Assembly (NCBI RefSeq): GCF_900168195.1
Contig: NZ_FUYX01000005.1
Coordinates: 62,001-126,000 of the forward strand
DNA length: 64,000 nt
Source of the DNA: Allobosea thiooxidans
Lineage (GTDB): Bacteria > Pseudomonadota > Alphaproteobacteria > Rhizobiales > Beijerinckiaceae
Reading direction: 5' to 3'
Position 1 is the stretch's first letter; each line of letters starts with the position of its first letter. A program made the translations under genes and the position numbers. Below are positions 1-9,008 of the stretch, piece after piece. The notes beneath the pieces were generated by a model that searched no databases, was not told where the DNA came from, and saw only the letters and a list, made by a program, of their open reading frames with translations.

Positions 1-1431
1 GAGGGGAACGGCGAGGTCGCGATAAGGGTCGTCGTTGCCGGTGAGCATCAGCACGGAGGCGCCGGAGAGCGCTGCGGCCGGCGGCGCCTCCAATACTGCC
101 GCGGGGCGCAGCAGCACGGCGCGCTGCGCCAAGCCGGGGTGAAGCTGCATGGCTGCGGCGAGCAGGTTGGCGCCGTTCGAGTAGCCGAGGAAGACGATGC
201 GTTCCGGCGCAAGGCCGTAGGCCGTCTGCGCCTCGGCCATGAAGGCCGCGAGGGCCTCGGCTTCGAAGCGGATGTCGTCCTGGTCGAAGGAGCGCTCGGA
301 GCGACGCCGGAACCAGCGCGACGTTCCTTCCTCCGTGCTGCGGCCGCGCAGGCCGAGCAGGGTGGCGTGGGGGGCGATCCGATGCGCGAGCGGCATCAGG
401 TCGGTTTCGTTGCCGCCGCTGCCATGGAGCAGCACCATCACGCTGCCGTCGGGTGCGGCCGGTTGATGGAAGCGATGCACGAAGGGCAGTTCGCGGTAGA
501 TCACCCGCTCCTCGCCGGGCAGCGCGAATTGCGGCAGGACGATGCGGATGGCGTCGCTCTCGTCCTGAGCGGCAGGGGGGACGAAGAGCCGGGTCCCGAG
601 CGTTTCGACCGGCTCGTCCAGGGTGAAGCCGGGGCCGTCCGTGGCGAACTCGATCAGCGTCCCGCCCGGCTCGCGGACATAAAGCGAAGTGAAATACTGG
701 CGGTCATGCAGCGTCGTCGGGCTGGAGTTCAGCTTGGAGAGGTCGCGCTCGATGCCCGAAAGCCGGGCGGTGTCCGGAACGCGGACCGCCACATGGTCCG
801 CCGTGCCGGTGCCGGGAATCCCTGGCCAGAACCCACCGGCATCGCGGATATCGAGGCTGTCGCCCGTGTCGGCGAGCAGGCGCTCGGCGCTGCCTTCGCG
901 CGCCTGGCGGGCAAACCCCGCATGCGCCGTCAGGAAATGCACGGTTTCCTCGGTGGTCGCGGAGAGCAGCGTCACGCCGCGCAGGCGGTGGATGCGATGC
1001 TCGGGCGGAATGCTGGCGGACGCCCAGCCTTCGCCAGTCAACGTGCTGCCGACCAGCTTGACCACGAAGCCATCGGGATCGCGCAGGCGCAGGACGGTCT
1101 CGCCGAATTCCTGCAGCGGTCCCTCGGTCGGGATGCCGAAGCGCAGGGCGCGCTCCAGCCAGAAGCCGATCGCGGCGGGGGCGACGGCGAAAGCGATCTC
1201 GCTCACCTGACCATGGCCGGCGCGCCCGGGCGAGCCGTCCTCCCAGACCAGGAAGGTGACGAGCGAGCCCGGCGAGCCATGTTCGTCGCCATAGAAGAGG
1301 TGGAGCTGGCGAGCGTCCTCATAGCCGCCCGTGCGCTTCACCAGCCGCAGGCCGAGGAAGCCGAGATAGAAATCGACATTGGCCTGCACCTTGCGGGTGA
1401 TCAGGGTGACGTGATGGAGACCGCTCGTCAC
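1..1431 (-). CDS. VOC ring-cleaving dioxygenase fused to a carboxylesterase-type alpha/beta hydrolase (3' end outside window)
   Basis: The gene reads leftward from a GTG at 1431 preceded by an AGAGAAGG-type ribosome site, and runs off the window after 477 codons. Residues 1 to about 285 form two vicinal-oxygen-chelate repeats: the N-terminus has GLHHVTLIT, and the second repeat ends with YVREPGGTLIEFATDGPG, the metal-ligand glutamate region. From about residue 310 a serine hydrolase follows, with the oxyanion segment LLHGSGGNETDL, the nucleophile elbow GYSNGAN and the acid-residue segment LTGNDDPY. In Bacillus, MhqO/MhqA dioxygenases and the MhqD esterase are separate proteins acting on quinones and hydroquinones; here the two activities are one polypeptide. 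It lies beside a second dioxygenase of the same family. The family is clear; the substrate is inferred. Confidence 0.85.
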   Translation of the reverse strand, partial: MTSGLHHVTLITRKVQANVDFYLGFLGLRLVKRTGGYEDARQLHLFYGDEHGSPGSLVTFLVWEDGSPGRAGHGQVSEIAFAVAPAAIGFWLERALRFGIPTEGPLQEFGETVLRLRDPDGFVVKLVGSTLTGEGWASASIPPEHRIHRLRGVTLLSATTEETVHFLTAHAGFARQAREGSAERLLADTGDSLDIRDAGGFWPGIPGTGTADHVAVRVPDTARLSGIERDLSKLNSSPTTLHDRQYFTSLYVREPGGTLIEFATDGPGFTLDEPVETLGTRLFVPPAAQDESDAIRIVLPQFALPGEERVIYRELPFVHRFHQPAAPDGSVMVLLHGSGGNETDLMPLAHRIAPHATLLGLRGRSTEEGTSRWFRRRSERSFDQDDIRFEAEALAAFMAEAQTAYGLAPERIVFLGYSNGANLLAAAMQLHPGLAQRAVLLRPAAVLEAPPAAALSGASVLMLTGNDDPYRDLAVPL

Positions 1432-1640
1432 GAAAGACCTTCTCTTGCCGATGGTTTGTGGACAGTTCGGGCTGCGACGCGCGGGGCTTCCGGCGGCTCG
1501 AAGGTGGCCCGGTGCAGCATCCGGCAAGCATAGGGTGTGGCCGGAGCGCTGGAAAGCTCACGCCGCAGGGGCGGTGGAGCCGATCGACGGGCCGCTTTGC
1601 GGGCGCGGCGGTAAGCCGCGCGCCCGCTCCGGGTGCCGCC

Positions 1641-2594
1641 CTAGCCGAGCGGCTTGAGGTTGGCCTCGATCCGGGCGCGCTGCGGCTCGAGGAAGGGCGG
1701 CAGCGCCAGCCTTTCGCCGAGCTTGTCGAGCGCTTCGTCGACCGCGAAGCCGGGGCCGTCCGTCGCGATCTCGAACAGGTTGCCGCCCGGCTCGCGGAAA
1801 TAGAGCGAGCGGAAATAGTAGCGCTCGACCTCGCCGCTGGAGGGAATCCGGCTCTCCGCCAGACGGCGCGCCCAGCCATGCATGCCTTCGAGGTCCGGCG
1901 TGCGGAAGGCGACGTGGTGGACGCCGCCGGCACCCTGCCGCGCCATGGGCAGGCCGGGCTGCACCGCGACGTGCAGTTCGGCCGCCGGGCCGCCTTCACC
2001 CATCGCGAAGACATGGATCTCGCCTTCACCGTCGGGCGAGGCGTAGCTGCGGTCGCGGCGCATGTTCATGACCCGCGTCAGCACGGCCTCGGTCGGGGCG
2101 AGCTGCGGCACGCTGATCGTGATCGGGCCGAGGCCGCGGATCTGGTGTTCGGCCGGGACAGGGCTGCCCGACCAGGCATGGGCCTCGCCGGCGCCGCCAT
2201 CATCGACGAAGCGCAGCCGCTGGCCTTCCGGATCCTCGGCGTCGAACGAGGCCCTGCCGTCGAGCAGCGTGACGGCGCCCTTGGCGTGACCGCCGGCCGC
2301 GAGGCGCTCGTGCCACCAGTTCAGGCTGTTCTCGCCGGCGACGCGCAACGCGGTGCGCGAGATCGAGTGCGTGCCGCGCTTCTCCGGGGCCGCCGGCCAG
2401 TCGAAGAAGGTGACGTCCGTTCCCGGGCTCGCCTGTCCGTCGGCATAGAACAGATGATAGGCCGAAGTGTCGTCCTGGTTGACCGTCTTCTTGACGAGGC
2501 GCAGGCCGAGCGTGTCGGTGTAGAAGCGCTTGTTGCCGGGGGCATCGGCCGTGATGGCCGTCAGATGGTGGATGCCGGTGAGCTGCAGGGTCAT
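1641..2594 (-). CDS. Ring-cleaving dioxygenase, VOC (glyoxalase/extradiol) family, MhqO-like
   Basis: This 317-residue protein has two VOC modules. The first begins [17 protein letters not shown]. The second contains [12 protein letters not shown] and ends [19 protein letters not shown], supplying the His/His/Glu metal set of type I extradiol-like enzymes. The length matches MhqO/MhqA-type proteins from quinone-detoxification operons. The start at 2594 follows an AGGAG-type site. It has the same orientation as the dioxygenase-esterase fusion about 210 bases downstream, so the two may be co-transcribed, though the gap leaves room for a second promoter. The upstream region carries inverted GAACA half-sites. 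The enzyme is expected to be cytoplasmic and to open catechol- or hydroquinone-type rings. The exact substrate cannot be read from sequence. Confidence 0.88.
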   Translation of the reverse strand: MTLQLTGIHHLTAITADAPGNKRFYTDTLGLRLVKKTVNQDDTSAYHLFYADGQASPGTDVTFFDWPAAPEKRGTHSISRTALRVAGENSLNWWHERLAAGGHAKGAVTLLDGRASFDAEDPEGQRLRFVDDGGAGEAHAWSGSPVPAEHQIRGLGPITISVPQLAPTEAVLTRVMNMRRDRSYASPDGEGEIHVFAMGEGGPAAELHVAVQPGLPMARQGAGGVHHVAFRTPDLEGMHGWARRLAESRIPSSGEVERYYFRSLYFREPGGNLFEIATDGPGFAVDEALDKLGERLALPPFLEPQRARIEANLKPLG

Positions 2595-2666
2595 GGGTTT
2601 CTCCTTTTCTCGCAATCTCACCGCCAGATGTCGGAAGCCCATGCTCCGTTTGTAGGAGATGGCCGT

Positions 2667-2696
2667 AGAACAGATTGTTCTGTCCATGGGAACAAT
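2667..2696. promoter_or_regulatory. Probable operator: three alternating GAACA half-sites upstream of the dioxygenase gene
   Basis: AGAACA-GAT-TGTTCT at 2667-2681 is a perfect inverted repeat. The same TGTTC arm pairs again with GAACA further on (ATTGTTC at 2674-2680 and GAACAAT at 2690-2696, nine bases apart). Three half-sites in alternating orientation, 73 to 102 bases before the start codon, suit a dimeric winged-helix repressor of the MarR or HxlR type, which usually controls such quinone-responsive genes. No such regulator is encoded nearby, so the protein that binds is unknown. Confidence 0.5.
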
Positions 2697-2755
2697 GGCG
2701 GTCGCTGCCATGGGTTCCCGATTGCCACCGAAGGGGCGATCTCCGCACGGGCCCG

Positions 2756-3538
2756 TCAGCCCCGCAGCTTCGCGGCGGCGCGTTCCGAGGCTTCCCGCGC
2801 CATTGCAATGGCCTTGCTGCGCGCACGCAGGATGGCGCCGGTCGCATCGGGGCCGGCCTTGGCTGGGCTGCCGCCGACGAAAGGCGGCTGCGGGTCGTAT
2901 TCGAGCGTGAGCTGCGTGCGCTTCGCCCATTCCTCGCCGCGCAGGCGCGCCGAGATCGTCAGGCCGAAATCGATGCCGGCGGTGACGCCGCCGCCGGTGA
3001 TGAGATTGCCGTCTTCCACCACGCGCTCGTCCGAGCGCGTCGCGCCGAACAGCGGCAGCAATTCGCGCGTGTACCAGTGCGAGGTCGCGCGACGCCCCGT
3101 CAGCAAGCCCGCCGCGCCGAGCGCCAGCGAGCCGGTGCAGACGCTGGTGACGAAGCGGGCTCGGGCGCCCATCTCGCTCAGGAAGGCGAGCGTCTCGGAG
3201 TCGTCGAGCAGGGCGGTGGTGCCGGCGAGGCCACCGGGCACGAAGAGGACATCGACGTCCCGCGGGCATTCGGCGAAGGTTGTCGTCGGGGCGACCGAAA
3301 TCCCGACATCGGTCGAAACCGGGTTCTTGTCCTTCCAGACCAGATGGGTCTTGCCCATGGTCAGGTTGAACACCGTCAGCGGGCCGGTCAGATCGAGCAG
3401 GATCATCTTCGGGTAGACGAGCATGGCGAAGCTCGGCGCCGGCCGCGCCGGATCGACGGGTTGAGCCGTCACGCGCTCGCCAGCGGCCAGCAGGAGCCCG
3501 GCGGCGCCCAGGCCGAGGGTTGCGTCTCTGCGGTTCAT
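2756..3538 (-). CDS. DJ-1/PfpI family protein with Tat-type signal peptide
   Basis: This 260-residue protein begins with a twin-arginine-like leader ([17 protein letters not shown]), implying export. The body is a DJ-1/PfpI glutamine-amidotransferase-like fold with [12 protein letters not shown] near residue 45 and the nucleophile elbow [15 protein letters not shown], the form seen in isonitrile-hydratase-like members. I start at 3538 because GGAG lies at proper spacing and the signal follows directly; the frame stays open to 3604 without a signal there. It is last in a leftward series after the anti-sigma gene, with a 62-base gap, so it may belong to the sigma-factor operon. The reaction is unknown. 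Confidence 0.82.
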   Translation of the reverse strand: MNRRDATLGLGAAGLLLAAGERVTAQPVDPARPAPSFAMLVYPKMILLDLTGPLTVFNLTMGKTHLVWKDKNPVSTDVGISVAPTTTFAECPRDVDVLFVPGGLAGTTALLDDSETLAFLSEMGARARFVTSVCTGSLALGAAGLLTGRRATSHWYTRELLPLFGATRSDERVVEDGNLITGGGVTAGIDFGLTISARLRGEEWAKRTQLTLEYDPQPPFVGGSPAKAGPDATGAILRARSKAIAMAREASERAAAKLRG

Positions 3539-3600
3539 CGACTTTCTCCGGGATTGGCTGTCAGATGGGTCGTCGGCAGCTCCGTCGGCGGCTGCCCCCG

Positions 3601-4368
3601 TCATGGAGTTCCACTCAACTGCTCGGCCGCGCGTCTGACGGCCGGCGCGCCTGACGGTCCGAGCACCGCATAGCCGAGCTCGCCGGTGAACCAGAAATAG
3701 GCGACGAGATCGCCGTCCTGCCGCGATGCCAGGGCCGCCTTGCGCGGGCTGGCGAGCGTCTTCACATAGAGCGCGACCTGTCCCCCGGCCGGTTCGTCAT
3801 AGACGAACATGCCGCCCGGGCCCTCGTCGCTCGCGAGCAGCCGTCCGCCGCGAAACACCAGGCCGAGCCCAGACAGGTCGGGTATGGCGACATCCTGCCT
3901 GAGGTGATGGGACATCATCCGCTTCAATGCGGCGGTCTGGGCCGCGGGGACTTCGACCGCGTCGCCGGCGCGCCCCGCGAAGGCACGGAACGCGACGACC
4001 GCATCGGTCATCTGGGGGCGTGCCGTCGGTGGTTCCGCTTTCTGCCGAGGGAGGGCCATGCCCAGCACGGCGCCAAGGGCGAAGATGCAGATGCCAGCGG
4101 CCAGCCGCCGGTGGAATGCGGCGGTCCGCGCCGTGCGCCGGCGCCGCACCTCGCTGAGCCGCAAGGAGGCGGGAATCGGCTCGGGGCGACGAAGCTGCGC
4201 CGCTGCCCGCAGGGCCTGGGCATCCGCCCGGAATTGCTCGGCGCGGCTTTGCAACGCCGGCTCGGATGCGAGGAAGGCCTCGACCTCCCGCTGGCGGGCC
4301 GGCGCGAGCCGTCCGTCGATGAAGGCCTGGATGTCGTCGTCGCCGATCGGGCGCGAGCCGGGCGTCAT
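3601..4368 (-). CDS. Anti-sigma factor, single-pass membrane protein
   Basis: This 255-residue protein starts at an ATGA overlap with the sigma gene, the usual layout for an ECF sigma and its anti-sigma. The first 80 residues are the charged, helical sigma-binding part (DDDIQAFIDGRLAPARQREVE). One hydrophobic segment (AAGICIFALGAVLGMAL, about residues 89-105) crosses the membrane, and about 145 residues lie outside. No HxxxCxxC zinc motif is present, and the only cysteine I see is in the membrane segment, so redox sensing by a zinc anti-sigma domain is unlikely. Release of the sigma factor would need proteolysis or ligand binding by the outer domain. The assignment rests on position and architecture. 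Confidence 0.78.
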   Translation of the reverse strand: MTPGSRPIGDDDIQAFIDGRLAPARQREVEAFLASEPALQSRAEQFRADAQALRAAAQLRRPEPIPASLRLSEVRRRRTARTAAFHRRLAAGICIFALGAVLGMALPRQKAEPPTARPQMTDAVVAFRAFAGRAGDAVEVPAAQTAALKRMMSHHLRQDVAIPDLSGLGLVFRGGRLLASDEGPGGMFVYDEPAGGQVALYVKTLASPRKAALASRQDGDLVAYFWFTGELGYAVLGPSGAPAVRRAAEQLSGTP

Positions 4369-4880
4369 TTCAGCCTCCGTAGCCGGGTGACGTTGCCGCC
4401 CTCGAGCTCGGTCCGCAGGCGCTCGCGGGCGCGGCTCAGGCGCGACATCACGGTTCCGATCGGCACTTCGGTCACCTTGGCGACCTCCTCATAGGTCATG
4501 TCTTCCATCGCCACGAGCTCCAGCGCGACGCGCTGATCCTGCGGCAACCGTGCCAGCGCCGAGAGCGCATCGCCGAGATGCAGCCCCTGCGCCGGATCGC
4601 CGGACGGGTCGGGATGGTCCGCGCCGTCTTCGTCGGTGAAGCGGGCGAGGTCGCGCTGGCGCCCGCGCCCCCTGGTGCGGTGGAAATTGAACAGGATCTG
4701 GAACAGCCAGGCCCTGACGCTCTCCGGTCTGCGCAGCTGCCGCCAGCGCGAGAGCGCCTGCAGCAGCGTGTCCTGCACCAGCTCGTCGGCATCGTCCGGG
4801 TTGCGCGCGAGCGAGCGTGCGAACCGTCGCAATGCCGGGATCTGGGCCTCGATCTCGAGGTCGGACACGCTGCCGAACAT
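4365..4880 (-). CDS. ECF-type RNA polymerase sigma factor
   Basis: This 171-residue protein has both core regions of a group 4 sigma factor. Region 2 is around residues 15-80 (DADELVQDTLLQALSRWRQL, then AWLFQILFNFHRTRGR). Region 4 is around residues 110-160 (LPQDQRVALELVAMEDMTYEEVA, then VPIGTVMSRLSRARERL). Length is normal. It is followed with an ATGA overlap by its membrane anti-sigma factor and preceded by a DUF305 gene ending two bases upstream, so the three are co-transcribed. Target promoters are likely to include this operon, but I could not identify a duplicated ECF promoter in the window. The inducing stress is unknown; the neighbouring exported proteins suggest an envelope or oxidative signal. 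Confidence 0.92.
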   Translation of the reverse strand: MFGSVSDLEIEAQIPALRRFARSLARNPDDADELVQDTLLQALSRWRQLRRPESVRAWLFQILFNFHRTRGRGRQRDLARFTDEDGADHPDPSGDPAQGLHLGDALSALARLPQDQRVALELVAMEDMTYEEVAKVTEVPIGTVMSRLSRARERLRTELEGGNVTRLRRLK

Positions 4881-4881
4881 G

Positions 4882-5322
4882 TCACGGTCCCCGGTTGCCG
4901 CTCAGCGAGGGGTAGTCGTCGCCGCCGCGGCGCAAGGCCTCGAGGCGTCCGCGCATGCCCTGCATCTCCGTCTGCTGCCCGGCGAGGATGGCCTCGGCGA
5001 TCTCGCGCACGATCGGGTCACGCCCGTCGCGCAATATCAGCCTAGCCATTTCGACCGCTCCCCAATGATGGGGGACCATCATGGCGAGGAAGTCGATGTC
5101 GGGGTCTCCGGACGGCGGGTCGGCGTGCATGTCCCGCATCATCTTCTCCATGCCGACATGCATGTCGCTGAGATAGGCATCATAGCCCTTCGGCGCAGTG
5201 GCCGCCGCAGCCGCGGCTTTGTCAGGCGAAGGCGGCATCGCCCCGCCATGATGGGAATGATCGTGCACCGGCACGGCTCCTCCGGCGACTCGGGCCAACA
5301 TGGCGTCCAGAGAAAATCTCAT
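4882..5322 (-). CDS. DUF305 family protein, histidine- and methionine-rich
   Basis: This 146-residue protein carries the DUF305 signature: a pair of helices with DIDFLAMMVPHHWGAVEMARLIL around residues 75-97, then LAGQQTEMQGM. The N-terminal 35 residues are rich in His and Met (HDHSHHGGAMP), and MHVGMEKMMRDMHAD follows. Proteins of this family often occur with copper or metal-handling genes, so metal binding is plausible but unproven. The start has a strong GGGAGGGG site 12 bases upstream. No clear signal peptide is visible. It sits 12 bases downstream of the beta-propeller gene and 2 bases upstream of the sigma gene. Confidence 0.8.
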   Translation of the reverse strand: MRFSLDAMLARVAGGAVPVHDHSHHGGAMPPSPDKAAAAAATAPKGYDAYLSDMHVGMEKMMRDMHADPPSGDPDIDFLAMMVPHHWGAVEMARLILRDGRDPIVREIAEAILAGQQTEMQGMRGRLEALRRGGDDYPSLSGNRGP

Positions 5323-5334
5323 CTTCCCCTCCCG

Positions 5335-6720
5335 TCACGCCGTCTCGCTGCGCGCGCCGGGGCGCACATAGACCAGGTTGATCGACTTCTTGTTGCGCAG
5401 CTTGCCGGATGGCAGGTCGAGCGTGCCGAGCGGGATCTGCCTGATGAAGCGCGGCTGCATGGGATCGCTGACATCGAACGCGCTACAGACGGTCTGTCCG
5501 GCATGGGGCGCGCCGGGCAGCTCGTCGAGCTCATGGGCGACATAGAGCTTGGTGTTGGAGGGATCGGTCCAGATGCCGTGCGCCTCGCGGCCATGGCTGA
5601 AGAAGTGGCCGACGACGCGCCGCTTCCCGACCGGCGCCGAGCGGTCGATGATGGCGATCCGGCTGGAGGTCCGGCCCTCCGGCCCATCATCGTCGACCCG
5701 GGCGAAAGTGGCGTAGGCCACGCTGCCGCGCGCGTTCCTGACGAACTCGACATGGTTGGGCCGGGCCTTGTCGCCCAGAGGCACGTGGTCGAGCAGCCGG
5801 TGCTCGGCGCTAGCTTCATAGACCGAGAGGCAATCCGCCAGCTTCTGGGAAACCCAGAACTCGCGCCCGTCCGGTGTGATCTTGACGAAGGGCGCGAAGC
5901 CGAAGCGGTCCTGCGCGGTGGTGTCGATCGTCGTCTTGCGCTCGGTCGTCGAGAAGCCCTGCGCGTCGTATTTGACGTCGTAGACCTCGATCCGGGGCAG
6001 CTTCTGCGAGATCAGGAAGGCAGTCTCGCCGCCGGCCGAGAACCAGACCATCGCCGGGCCGGGCAGGACGGGCATGAACCTGCGGATCGCCGCGCCGCGC
6101 GGCAGTTCGCCGGAGGATTCGGCCTTGGCGCGCTGCACGTCGATCACGGCGATCTTGCTCTCGCCGCGCAGCGCGACCCAGACTTCCTTGCCGTTGCGGG
6201 TGAAGGTCGGCTCATGCGGCTCGCGCCCGACCAGGATGCCGGAGGTCAGGATATCCGGCGATGTCGTCGCGCCGGCCTGTGGGTTCGGCTGATTGCCGAT
6301 AACCTTCAGCTTGGCCGTGTCGACGAGATAGAGGTTGCTCGTGCCGCGGCCGGCCGTCGCGAACATGCTGGAATCCGGCGACGGCACGCAGCCATGGATC
6401 GAGATCGCGCCGTGATAGAGCGGCTTCTGCACCATTTCGCCATGGGTCGGGGTGACGTTGCCCGTCACGAAGCGGAAGGGAGGGCGCGGATCCTCGTCGA
6501 AGCTGGTCAGATTGACCGTCGGCAGGAGTTCGTCCGTCACCGGATCGATCACGCTCAGCGTGTTGGAATCCTCGTTGGTCAGGAAGACGCGGTCACCGGT
6601 GCGCGGCCCCGTTTCCGCGGATTTGCCCTGCGCCCTGGCGATCGTCGGGCTCAACGCGACCGCCGCGGCTCCCTGAAGCACTGTGCGACGGCTTGGCGCG
6701 ATCGGATTTCTGCTGGACAT
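5335..6720 (-). CDS. Tat-exported YVTN-type beta-propeller protein
   Basis: This 461-residue protein has a twin-arginine leader (SRRTVLQGAAAVALSPTIARAQG). Repeated propeller blades follow, of the form found in YncE/YVTN proteins: FLTNEDSNTLSVIDPVTDELL near residue 45, then VWVALRGESKIAVIDV, FWVSQKLADCLSVYEA and KLYVAHELDELPG. It should fold as a seven-bladed propeller in the periplasm. Such proteins bind ligands or act as scaffolds; no catalytic residue is evident. It is the first gene of the leftward run with DUF305 and the ECF sigma pair. Its own promoter must lie in the 514-base gap it shares with the divergent peptide-transport operon. Confidence 0.82.
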   Translation of the reverse strand: MSSRNPIAPSRRTVLQGAAAVALSPTIARAQGKSAETGPRTGDRVFLTNEDSNTLSVIDPVTDELLPTVNLTSFDEDPRPPFRFVTGNVTPTHGEMVQKPLYHGAISIHGCVPSPDSSMFATAGRGTSNLYLVDTAKLKVIGNQPNPQAGATTSPDILTSGILVGREPHEPTFTRNGKEVWVALRGESKIAVIDVQRAKAESSGELPRGAAIRRFMPVLPGPAMVWFSAGGETAFLISQKLPRIEVYDVKYDAQGFSTTERKTTIDTTAQDRFGFAPFVKITPDGREFWVSQKLADCLSVYEASAEHRLLDHVPLGDKARPNHVEFVRNARGSVAYATFARVDDDGPEGRTSSRIAIIDRSAPVGKRRVVGHFFSHGREAHGIWTDPSNTKLYVAHELDELPGAPHAGQTVCSAFDVSDPMQPRFIRQIPLGTLDLPSGKLRNKKSINLVYVRPGARSETA

Positions 6721-7234
6721 GCCCTGCTCCTCGTTGAGCAGGTGAGATGCGTCGCGGCACCGATTATTCCGCCGCCGGTCGAGGCCTCACGCTTCCGTGA
6801 TCGCCTGCGGTCCACCTATCGGGCTCGCTAGCTGCCGCGCCGTTCGGTGCAGGGCGGCGGCCGGACAAGCCCAAGCATATATCATTTCTGCATAGGGATG
6901 TTCTGTAAAAGAATTTTCCGTATTTCCGCCAAGCCCTATCTTTCGGCTGCCCATTCGACGCTCTGCGCCGGACGGCTCCGGGCGGCGTGCCGCTCCAAGA
7001 TCAGAAGCATCAGCGGCACCATGGATCGTCGGCGAAGCAGATCATCAGGGAGAATGCTCGGACCCGGCCGAACACGCCGGCCCCTGCCGACTGGTCGCTG
7101 CCATTCCGACAAGACCGCGCGATGCATCCTCGCGGCGCAAGGCCGTCTCCGATGAGCGCGGCTGCCGTCGACCGGAGCTTGTGGGGGCAGTGGCTCGGTG
7201 CCGCGCCACAGGTTCGAACTCCTGGGAGGACAAC
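6721..7234. other. 514-base divergent intergenic region
   Basis: The gap separates the leftward propeller gene from the rightward binding-protein gene. It contains one recognisable element, the LysR-type box with its conserved downstream block at 6878-6947, leaving an untranslated leader of nearly 300 bases before the ribosome site GGGAGGA at 7224-7230. Short open frames here carry no family motif. I saw no riboswitch or terminator. Confidence 0.5.
6878..6947 (+). promoter_or_regulatory. LysR-type box and conserved promoter block (copy 1)
   Basis: TATATCATTTCTGCATA at 6878-6894 fits the LysR pattern TAT-N11-ATA. A nearly identical 17-mer stands at 13326-13342 beside the LysR gene. Downstream blocks also match at the same offsets: AAGAATTTT 31 bases on, AGCCCTA 54-55 bases on and TTTCGG 63 bases on. 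This block sits about 290 bases upstream of the peptide-binding-protein start and points toward it. Confidence 0.65.
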
Positions 7235-8866
7235 ATGAAGCAAAACCGTTTCTCGCTCGGCGTCGCCGCGCTGCCATTTGCGGTGGCTTGCGGGGCCCTC
7301 GTCGCGAGCATCGCGCCCGGCCAGGCCCAGGCGCCGCAGCCGGGCTGGGTCACCGTTTCGGCCTGCACGCCGGCAGGGCCGCTGATTCCGACCAACACGA
7401 CCGAGAGCTGTGGCTCCGACGTGCTGCAGCCGATTCTCGCCGGGCTGGTGACGACGGATGCGAAGACCGGCGCGATCATCGAGGATGTCGCGGAGTCGAT
7501 CACCACATCCGACAACAAGACCTGGACGATCAAGCTCCGGAAGGGGCGCAAGTTCCACGACGGGACCGAGGTCCTGGCGAAGAACTTCGTCGATGCCTGG
7601 AACTGGGCGGCCTATGGCCCCAACGGCCAGTCGAACAATGACTGGTTCTCCGTCATCGTCGGCTATGGCGACCTCAATCCGAAGGCGCCGAAGGGCGAGA
7701 AGCCGCCGGCTCCGGCGACCAACCGGATGACCGGACTCAAGGTCGTCAACGACCACGAATTCCAGGTCGAGCTGAGCAACCCGGTGCCCGTCTTCAGGGC
7801 CCAGCTCAGCTACAAGGCCTTCTACCCGATGCCGGATTCCTTCTTCGCCGACCCCGCGGCGTTCGGCCGGAAGCCGATCGGCGCCGGGCCGTTCCAATTC
7901 GTCTCCGGCGCGCCGGATTCCGGCTACAAGCTGGCGGCTTTCGCCGATTATGCGGGGCCGGCCAAGCCCTCGATCAAGGGGATCGACCTCAGGATCTATA
8001 CGAGCCGCGAGGCGGCCTATAACGACCTGGTCGCGGGCAATCTCGACCTGCTGCGCGACATCCCCGCCTCGAAGCTCGTCGGCGATCTCTGGAAGCGCGA
8101 CCTGCGCGGGCGCGCCGTCACCCAGCCGCGCGCGAACATCCAGGCACTCGGCATGCCCTATACCGACGCCAATCCCCAATTGCTGAAGCCGGCGATCCGG
8201 CAGGCGCTGTCGATGGCGATCGACCGCAAGGCGATCGTCGACATTCTCTTCAACGGCATCGGCCAGCCCGCCACCGGCTGGGTGCCGCCGGGCACCGAAG
8301 GCTACCAGCCGGGAGCCTGCGGCGAATATTGCAGCTTCAACCCCGAGAAGGCCAAGGCGCTGCTGGCGCAGGCCGGCGGCTACAAGGGCGAGATCAAGCT
8401 CTACTATGCCGGCGACAGCGAGGTGAAGTCCGCGATGGATGCCGTCTGCAACAGCATCCAGAACACGCTTTCCATCACCTGCGTGACTTCGGCGCTCTCC
8501 GACAACGCGACGTTCCGCTCCTACACCCGCTCCGGCAAGGTCGACGGTCTGTTCCCGTCGAACTGGACGATGGACTACCCCTCGATCGACAATGCCCTGA
8601 TCCCGCTCTACTCGAAGGCGGGAACCTCCAACCGGGGCGCCTATGAAAGCGCAGCCTTCGATGCGCTGCTCGACAAGGCCGCGAAGGAGGAGACGTCCGC
8701 CGCGATCAAGACCTATCAGGAGGCCGAGCGCCTTCTGACGGCGGAGATGCCGCGCGTGCCGCTCTGGAACCCGGCCATGACCGTCGGCCATTCGCCGAAG
8801 GTGCGCTCCGTCACGCTCTATGCGAACGGCCGCATCGACTATTCGGCGCTGTCGCTGAAGGACTGA
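7235..8866 (+). CDS. Peptide-type ABC transporter substrate-binding protein (family 5)
   Basis: This 543-residue periplasmic binding protein has an N-terminal signal peptide (VAALPFAVACGALVASIAPGQAQA) and the OppA/DppA fold. Typical signatures are SITTSDNKTWTIKLRKGRKFHDGTEV-type wording near residue 90, then the second-lobe stretch IRQALSMAIDRKAIVDILFNG near residue 330. The start at 7235 follows GGGAGGA by five bases. It heads a rightward operon with two matching permeases and an S41 peptidase. The family binds oligopeptides, opines or other amine-rich compounds. The LysR control and a nearby peptidase favour a peptide-like ligand, but the ligand is not certain. Confidence 0.9.
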   Translation: MKQNRFSLGVAALPFAVACGALVASIAPGQAQAPQPGWVTVSACTPAGPLIPTNTTESCGSDVLQPILAGLVTTDAKTGAIIEDVAESITTSDNKTWTIKLRKGRKFHDGTEVLAKNFVDAWNWAAYGPNGQSNNDWFSVIVGYGDLNPKAPKGEKPPAPATNRMTGLKVVNDHEFQVELSNPVPVFRAQLSYKAFYPMPDSFFADPAAFGRKPIGAGPFQFVSGAPDSGYKLAAFADYAGPAKPSIKGIDLRIYTSREAAYNDLVAGNLDLLRDIPASKLVGDLWKRDLRGRAVTQPRANIQALGMPYTDANPQLLKPAIRQALSMAIDRKAIVDILFNGIGQPATGWVPPGTEGYQPGACGEYCSFNPEKAKALLAQAGGYKGEIKLYYAGDSEVKSAMDAVCNSIQNTLSITCVTSALSDNATFRSYTRSGKVDGLFPSNWTMDYPSIDNALIPLYSKAGTSNRGAYESAAFDALLDKAAKEETSAAIKTYQEAERLLTAEMPRVPLWNPAMTVGHSPKVRSVTLYANGRIDYSALSLKD

Positions 8867-8880
8867 CGCGAACATCCGCT

Positions 8881-8933
8881 ATCGCAGCGGACCGTAGAGT
8901 GGGTTCCACTCCTCGGAAAATGTCCGCTGCGAT
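8881..8933 (+). repeat. Nested intercistronic stem-loop after the binding-protein gene
   Basis: ATCGCAGCGGAC (8881-8892) pairs perfectly with GTCCGCTGCGAT (8922-8933), enclosing a second perfect hairpin GAGTGG-gtt-CCACTC (8897-8911). It starts 14 bases after the binding-protein stop and 76 bases before the permease. Such structures protect the upstream mRNA end and lower downstream expression. Confidence 0.7.
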
Positions 8934-9008
8934 GACAATTGCCGAGGTCGCCGCCACCGCGTCCGCCGCGGCGTGCGGCGATCCAAGCCGAGACATGCGA
9001 GCGAGGAC

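Noticed and set aside
139..1533. Long plus-strand open frame opposite the dioxygenase-esterase fusion
   Set aside because: It lacks any family motif and mirrors a well-supported gene in high-GC DNA, where antisense frames stay open by chance.
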